Source: Cercis canadensis | Taxonomy: Eukaryota; Streptophyta; Magnoliopsida; Fabales; Fabaceae | NCBI GenBank assembly: GCA_003255065.1 | Contig: QAOA01002082.1 | Location: 740,861-804,860 of the forward strand | Direction: 5' to 3' | DNA: 64,000 nt | Shown: piece by piece, positions 59,796 to 64,000 of the stretch | Numbering within the stretch: position 1 is the first letter of the stretch | Layout of the letters: every line of letters starts with the position of its first letter | The notes under the pieces: model-generated | Database searches by the model: none | The model's input: only the letters and a program-made list of their open reading frames with translations | What the model was told of the DNA's origin: nothing | Translations under genes and position numbers: made by a program

Positions 59796-61410
59796 TCTTT
59801 AATTTGGATTCAACGCTAGTTGAACCATACAAAAGTCTTCTTAAACTTACATAGTCAACCATAATATTATAAGAATGACATTTAATAGAGGTAAGACGAG
59901 ATTAATAAAACAGAGAACAAGAAATAAAATAAAAAATGTCAATACATACATAGTCTAACTAATGCATATAATCTAATGAAGCAATAGACTATCTTTTAAG
60001 AGCCGTAAATTTTTTTTTATTTTTTATTTTAAAGAATGAAATGTAGATTCTCTCTTTAAGCCTCCATACCCTAATGAAGCAAAGCATAACATGCTTTGCC
60101 TTAAAATAACTTCTTGGGATAAACAAACAACCATGAAAGGCTGCTTATGGAGACCTGCTTTTAGCACAAGGTGCCATCATGATATTCATTTTCTATTATT
60201 CCCTTGATAGAGTAAGCAAACCAGGAACCTAAGGCTGCACTACAATGCAGCAGTTACTGTAAAGAAAATGATCATTTACCTAACCATTAAACTCTTCAAC
60301 CAAAATCATAGAGAAGGAATAAGTATATGATTTTTAAGGAACTATATTTTTTGTTTGAATTTCAGATAATTCTTTCTTATTTTTTTCTTAGATTTCTCTT
60401 AATTTTATGTATAATGAGGCCATGTTTGCTAGTGATTGAATTGGCCAAAGCATGTTTCTTAAATTTTCTTGCAGCCTCAAAAATGAAGAAGATTCTTGTT
60501 GAGCTAGAGTGAGCAAGGTTTACATTAGGTTTAGCATGCACCAATTACAGAAAGAGAAAAGCAGCCAACCACAATTATTTTAACAGTTTAACTAAGTTGT
60601 GGGAGTAAAGCTAAATCAATTGAAGGATATATACTTGGCTTAGGAATAATATTTACTTGCACTTCACTTTTTTTTCACTAATTGTGGATACAAAATACAT
60701 GTCTATATGAGTTTACATAAAAAAAAAAAAATTGAAAGAAGTTGATTGAACTTAAATAAAAATATGTGTGGTGTTGAAGAAAATGATATACAAATAAACT
60801 CCTACCTTGGGAATGGTGTTTATGTAGTTTGGTCAATCAATTATTAATTACACCAAAACTAACTTGTAGTATAGGCTTTAATGAGTCCATAATCACTAAA
60901 CAAAGTTCTCCATGCCCCATATGACAGGGATTTCCTTTTCCTTGTGTGTTGACAACCTAGCATGACCATCAAAGCAATGTAAGCAGCTAATTATTTTGTA
61001 CTAAAGAAAAAGCAACCTAGGATCAATTCATGGGATAAAATTCAGAAGGGAAAAAAATAATAAAAAAATGAAAGAAAATCTAATATATATACATACATGG
61101 ATACACTTATGCACAAACCAAAAAGAACAAATATTTGCATGTTAGGTATGGTACAAGTAGAGCTCAACCTTCCTCAGATCTTTTTCATACACTGAGGGAA
61201 AGAAAGAAACTTTCTTAGCTTAGACATGGGGAATTTCATGTCTTTCTGATTCCTTTCTTTGTCTCCAAAATTTACAACACTCTCTGCTTAATCACTCAAT
61301 CTCTCTGTCACTTCACCCCACTCCTCCTGCAAAGGCCAAACCCAGAAGGCCAAAACTTTGCATTTAACCCTCCAAGGACCAAACCATTAGCTTAGACTCA
61401 GAAAAGCACA

Positions 61411-62739
61411 ATGAGACCTCAAAGTCTCCATTTTTTTGCAGACCCGTATCTAAAATCTCTTTTCTTCCTCATTTTTTACACAGCATTTTGCTTCATTCAA
61501 ATCAAGCTCTGTTTTTCTCAAACGCTTGTTTTGCCACTCAAAACCCAGGTAATTCCTTCTGGGTTCCTTCCAAGACCACCAAATAAGCTTCGTTTCCACC
61601 ACAATGTGAGCCTCACAGTTTCTCTTACGGTGGGCACGCCTCCACAGAATGTTTCCATGGTGATTGACACAGGAAGTGAGCTTTCATGGCTATACTGTAA
61701 CAAAACCCAGAACGTGTCCAGCTCATTTGACCCGACCCGTTCTTCATCCTACTCACCCATTTCGTGTTCCTCACCCACCTGTACGACCCAGACCCGGGAC
61801 TTCCCCATACCCGCTTCCTGTGACTCAGACAAGCTCTGCCATGCCACTCTCTCCTACGCTGACTCCTCCTCCACCGAAGGTAACCTCGCTTTGGATACTT
61901 TCCGGTTAGGGGGATCCGATAACCCGGGACTTGTATTCGGGTGCATGAATTCAAGCTCTAGTAGCAGCAGCGCGGATGCGGACTCCAACAGCACCGGGTT
62001 AATGGGTATGAACCGGGGCTCCCTCTCGTTTGTTTCTCAAATGAATTTTTCCAAATTCTCTTATTGCATCTCGAGTTCTGATTTCTCGGGGATTCTACTA
62101 CTCGGCGACGCCAATTTATCGTGGCTCGCCCCTTTGAATTACACTCCATTGGTTCAAATCTCTACACCGCTACCCTATTTTGATCGGGCTGCTTACACGG
62201 TTCCACTCCAAGGAATCAAGGTGTCGGGTAAGTTACTCTCAATACCCGAATCCGTGTTTGTTCCCGATCATACTGGGGCGGGTCAGACAATGGTGGATTC
62301 AGGAACTCAATTTACATTTCTATTGGGCCCGGCTTACACTGCATTGAGGGAGGAGTTCTTGAACCAAACGAATTCAACTTTGCGGGTTCTGGATGACCCG
62401 AATTTTTCTTTCCAAATAGCTATGGATCTCTGCTACCGGATCCCCATGAACCAATCCAAATTACCCGAGTTACCACCCGTTAGTTTGGTTTTTCAAGGGG
62501 CGGAAATGAATGTATCCGGTGACGGGCTTTTATACCGGGTACCGGATCAGGTGAGGGGGAATGATTCAGTGTGGTGCTTCACATTTGGGAATTCGGATCT
62601 ATTGGGTGTAGAAGCGTTCATCATTGGTCATCACCAGCAGCAAAATATGTGGATGGAATTTGATCTTGTGGAATCTAGAATTGGATTGGCTCAGGTACGT
62701 TGTGATTTGGTGGGCCAGAGACTTGGTTTGGGTAACTAG
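61411..62739 (+). CDS. PCS1: Aspartic protease, PCS1-like (A1 family, atypical nepenthesin type)
   Basis: Intronless gene of 442 codons, close to the length of Arabidopsis PCS1 (At5g02190). A hydrophobic N-terminus (about residues 15-36) serves as a signal peptide or anchor. The two catalytic motifs are intact: MVIDTGSELSW with Asp86, and MVDSGTQFTF with Asp296. Numerous Cys residues and LMGMNRGSLSFVSQM, a typical plant A1B segment, lie between them. The C-terminus FIIGHHQQQNMWMEFDL is also characteristic. PCS1 is an ER-located protease that prevents premature cell death in gametophytes and embryos; that role is inferred here. Position at the end of the syntenic block supports orthology. Several N-glycosylation sequons are visible. 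Confidence 0.94.
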   Translation: MRPQSLHFFADPYLKSLFFLIFYTAFCFIQIKLCFSQTLVLPLKTQVIPSGFLPRPPNKLRFHHNVSLTVSLTVGTPPQNVSMVIDTGSELSWLYCNKTQNVSSSFDPTRSSSYSPISCSSPTCTTQTRDFPIPASCDSDKLCHATLSYADSSSTEGNLALDTFRLGGSDNPGLVFGCMNSSSSSSSADADSNSTGLMGMNRGSLSFVSQMNFSKFSYCISSSDFSGILLLGDANLSWLAPLNYTPLVQISTPLPYFDRAAYTVPLQGIKVSGKLLSIPESVFVPDHTGAGQTMVDSGTQFTFLLGPAYTALREEFLNQTNSTLRVLDDPNFSFQIAMDLCYRIPMNQSKLPELPPVSLVFQGAEMNVSGDGLLYRVPDQVRGNDSVWCFTFGNSDLLGVEAFIIGHHQQQNMWMEFDLVESRIGLAQVRCDLVGQRLGLGN

Positions 62740-63576
62740 TAACTTGCCTAGCCCCACGTATGGTCCTTTGATTATATGCTGGTTCTTGCTCCACTATATT
62801 AAGTGGTCCTTGGGGGTTCTTTACCATTCAAAGGGTGGTCCACCAATCTTGATACTATTGCAAGGTGCAATTACAAGATTGCCTAACCATTTGATTGGAC
62901 GTAAGCAATTAATAACAAATAAGGTCATGAATAATTAGAAGAGCACACTTTGTACAAAGGATTCTTTTGTAATTTCATTTTATTTTGATATAAATATAGC
63001 ATTTAGTTTATTTCTTGACTAAGAAAAGGTTTTTATTCTCTCTTATAATCTTACTCTATCATAGCTTTCATGATAGAGTACATAGTAGCTACTTACCATA
63101 CGTGTATATATCTAGCTTCCCAAGTAAAATATATCCTTCATTACAAGTGTGCTTAGATTTAGGTAATTAATTCTTAATTGGTAATTTTCAATATGTGATT
63201 AGTGCTTTGCAATTTAGTATACCAGGGTTTTGACCATTATGCTACCATAGTCAAATTGTAATGCTAGTATAATAGATTACCAAAGCAAAATAGGTCAAAA
63301 CGAATCAATTTCAGTGTAACATACTTGTCATTATAAAATCAATGCTTGGTTATTAAACATATATAGTTAAGGCCTTACAAATTTATTGTGCCAGTATGAT
63401 ACAGTATAGAATCAAAACAGTATAAAAAATAATTGGACAAAGATATATGTCTTGTCTAAAGTGGTGTAGCATAGCCACTCTCTAAACATATATAGTCAAG
63501 GCCTTTCAAATTTACTAGACACCCACTTAAGCTTATTTTTGAATGACTCAGATTTTACACCATACATAAGCTAATG
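62740..63576. other. Spacer between convergent PCS1-like and FAS1 genes
   Basis: Two 3' flanks. ACATATATAGT(T/C)AAGGCCTT occurs at about 63358 and again at about 63487, a short direct repeat of unknown meaning. No gene is seen. Confidence 0.55.
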
Positions 63577-64000
63577 CTAATCCGTATAGAATTTATCTCG
63601 TGACCAAGATCTTAAGGGATATACGGTTCCAGCTAGAAAACTATCAAAGAAGTCCTCGATCCCATGAACAACTACAAATCCATCATTGTAGATATCCCAA
63701 TGAGTGATTTTATAATCGAAACCCTTTTCAAAACCTGTAGCAGAAACATGACTAGGATTGTAGGATGATCTACGTTCAGTGACATTGAGCGCTGGATTGC
63801 ATGAAGGAAATACATAATGTTGCAGCGGATATCCCAACTCATAATCGCTCTTGTCCACTTTCGATGTCATTATTTGGTTGTCAATACGGATCAATTCCCA
63901 TTGTATATCGTGCTTCATTTGAAGACTATAAATGTTGTCGTCTTGAGGAGCAAAGATAGTGATTCCTCTGATGTTGTGGGTGTTGTTGCTGTTGCATGTC
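63577..64000 (-). CDS. FAS1 (fasciclin-like) domain protein, 5' end outside the window
   Basis: The open frame runs from the window edge to a TAG at 63577-63579; at least 140 residues are visible. FAS1 hallmarks are GITIFAPQDDNIYSL (H1-type box), LQHYVFPS (YH motif region) and YNDGFVVVHGIEDFFD near the end, the order seen in plant fasciclin-like proteins. Such proteins are secreted to the cell surface or wall and mediate adhesion or wall organisation. A GPI signal is not visible after the domain, so it resembles the single-domain FLA19/20-type proteins. The start lies beyond 64000. Transcription is convergent with the PCS1-like gene. Confidence 0.82.
   Translation of the reverse strand, partial: TCNSNNTHNIRGITIFAPQDDNIYSLQMKHDIQWELIRIDNQIMTSKVDKSDYELGYPLQHYVFPSCNPALNVTERRSSYNPSHVSATGFEKGFDYKITHWDIYNDGFVVVHGIEDFFDSFLAGTVYPLRSWSRDKFYTD

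Larger units (their letters stand above)
57856..61410. other. Spacer between the AVT1 and PCS1-like genes
   Basis: Contains the N-linked duplication 58531-59035, a foldback at 59570-59795 and several kilobases of AT-rich DNA with short random open frames. The last 300 bases are C/T-richer and probably the PCS1 leader. Confidence 0.55.

Noticed and set aside
1..64000. tRNA, rRNA, CRISPR arrays, prokaryotic-type operons
   Set aside because: Scanned for tRNA B-box words and regular spaced repeats by eye and found none that held up. Gene structure is that of a nuclear plant genome.

Overview
The window is nuclear DNA of a flowering plant, most likely a core eudicot and probably a rosid. The genes have spliced GT..AG introns, the intergenic DNA is AT-rich, there are no operons, and the encoded proteins are plant-specific (L-type lectin receptor kinase, thaumatin-like protein, One-helix protein, D-type cyclin, PCS1-type aspartic protease). 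The species cannot be read from the sequence. Exon boundaries were worked out by hand from splice sites and reading-frame continuity. All multi-exon models below stay in frame except one 2OG-oxygenase copy.

Layout. 0.8-2.8 kb: intronless lectin receptor kinase (+). 4.7-9.2 kb: 8-exon GID4/VID24-type protein (+), whose third intron holds a gag-only LTR element. 11.0-12.7 kb: D-type cyclin, CYCD7;1-like (+). 14.0-14.6 kb: OHP1 (+). 16.6-19.7 kb: mitochondrial TPR protein, SSR1-like (-). 21.3-22.1 kb: thaumatin-like protein (+). 23.5-24.9 and 28.7-30.1 kb: tandem pair of SRG1-like 2-oxoglutarate dioxygenase genes (+), the first broken by a 7-base deletion. 30.8-33.4 kb: Fes1-type Hsp70 nucleotide exchange factor (-). 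36.8-37.8 kb: one-repeat MYB with an EAR motif (-). 41.1-45.2 kb: large terminal-inverted-repeat element carrying gene-like fragments and a 115-N gap. 46.0-47.1 kb: RING-H2/DUF1117 ubiquitin ligase (+). 51.6-52.4 kb: plastid DnaJ-type zinc-finger membrane protein, FIP-like (+). 53.5-57.9 kb: AVT1-type vacuolar amino-acid transporter (+). 61.4-62.7 kb: PCS1-type aspartic protease (+). 63.6 kb to the end: a FAS1-domain gene (-), cut by the window edge.

The genes are not a pathway. What ties them together is ancestry: CYCD7, OHP1, SSR1, TLP, Fes1, FIP, AVT1 and PCS1 occur here in the same order that I recall for Arabidopsis At5g02110 to At5g02190. The 2OG pair, the MYB, the RING ligase and the transposons are interspersed.

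Mobile DNA sits mainly between genes and in one intron. There are foldback or TIR elements near 3.7-4.2, 14.96-15.5, 34.8-35.5, 49.7-50.1 and 59.6-59.8 kb; two of these show Mutator-like 9-10 bp target duplications. Eight isolated N bases are present. Five lie between near-identical direct copies of 51-252 bp and a sixth is flanked by a similar short A-rich stretch, a pattern best explained by unmerged allelic contig ends rather than biology. I found no convincing tRNA, rRNA, CRISPR array or previously undescribed system.
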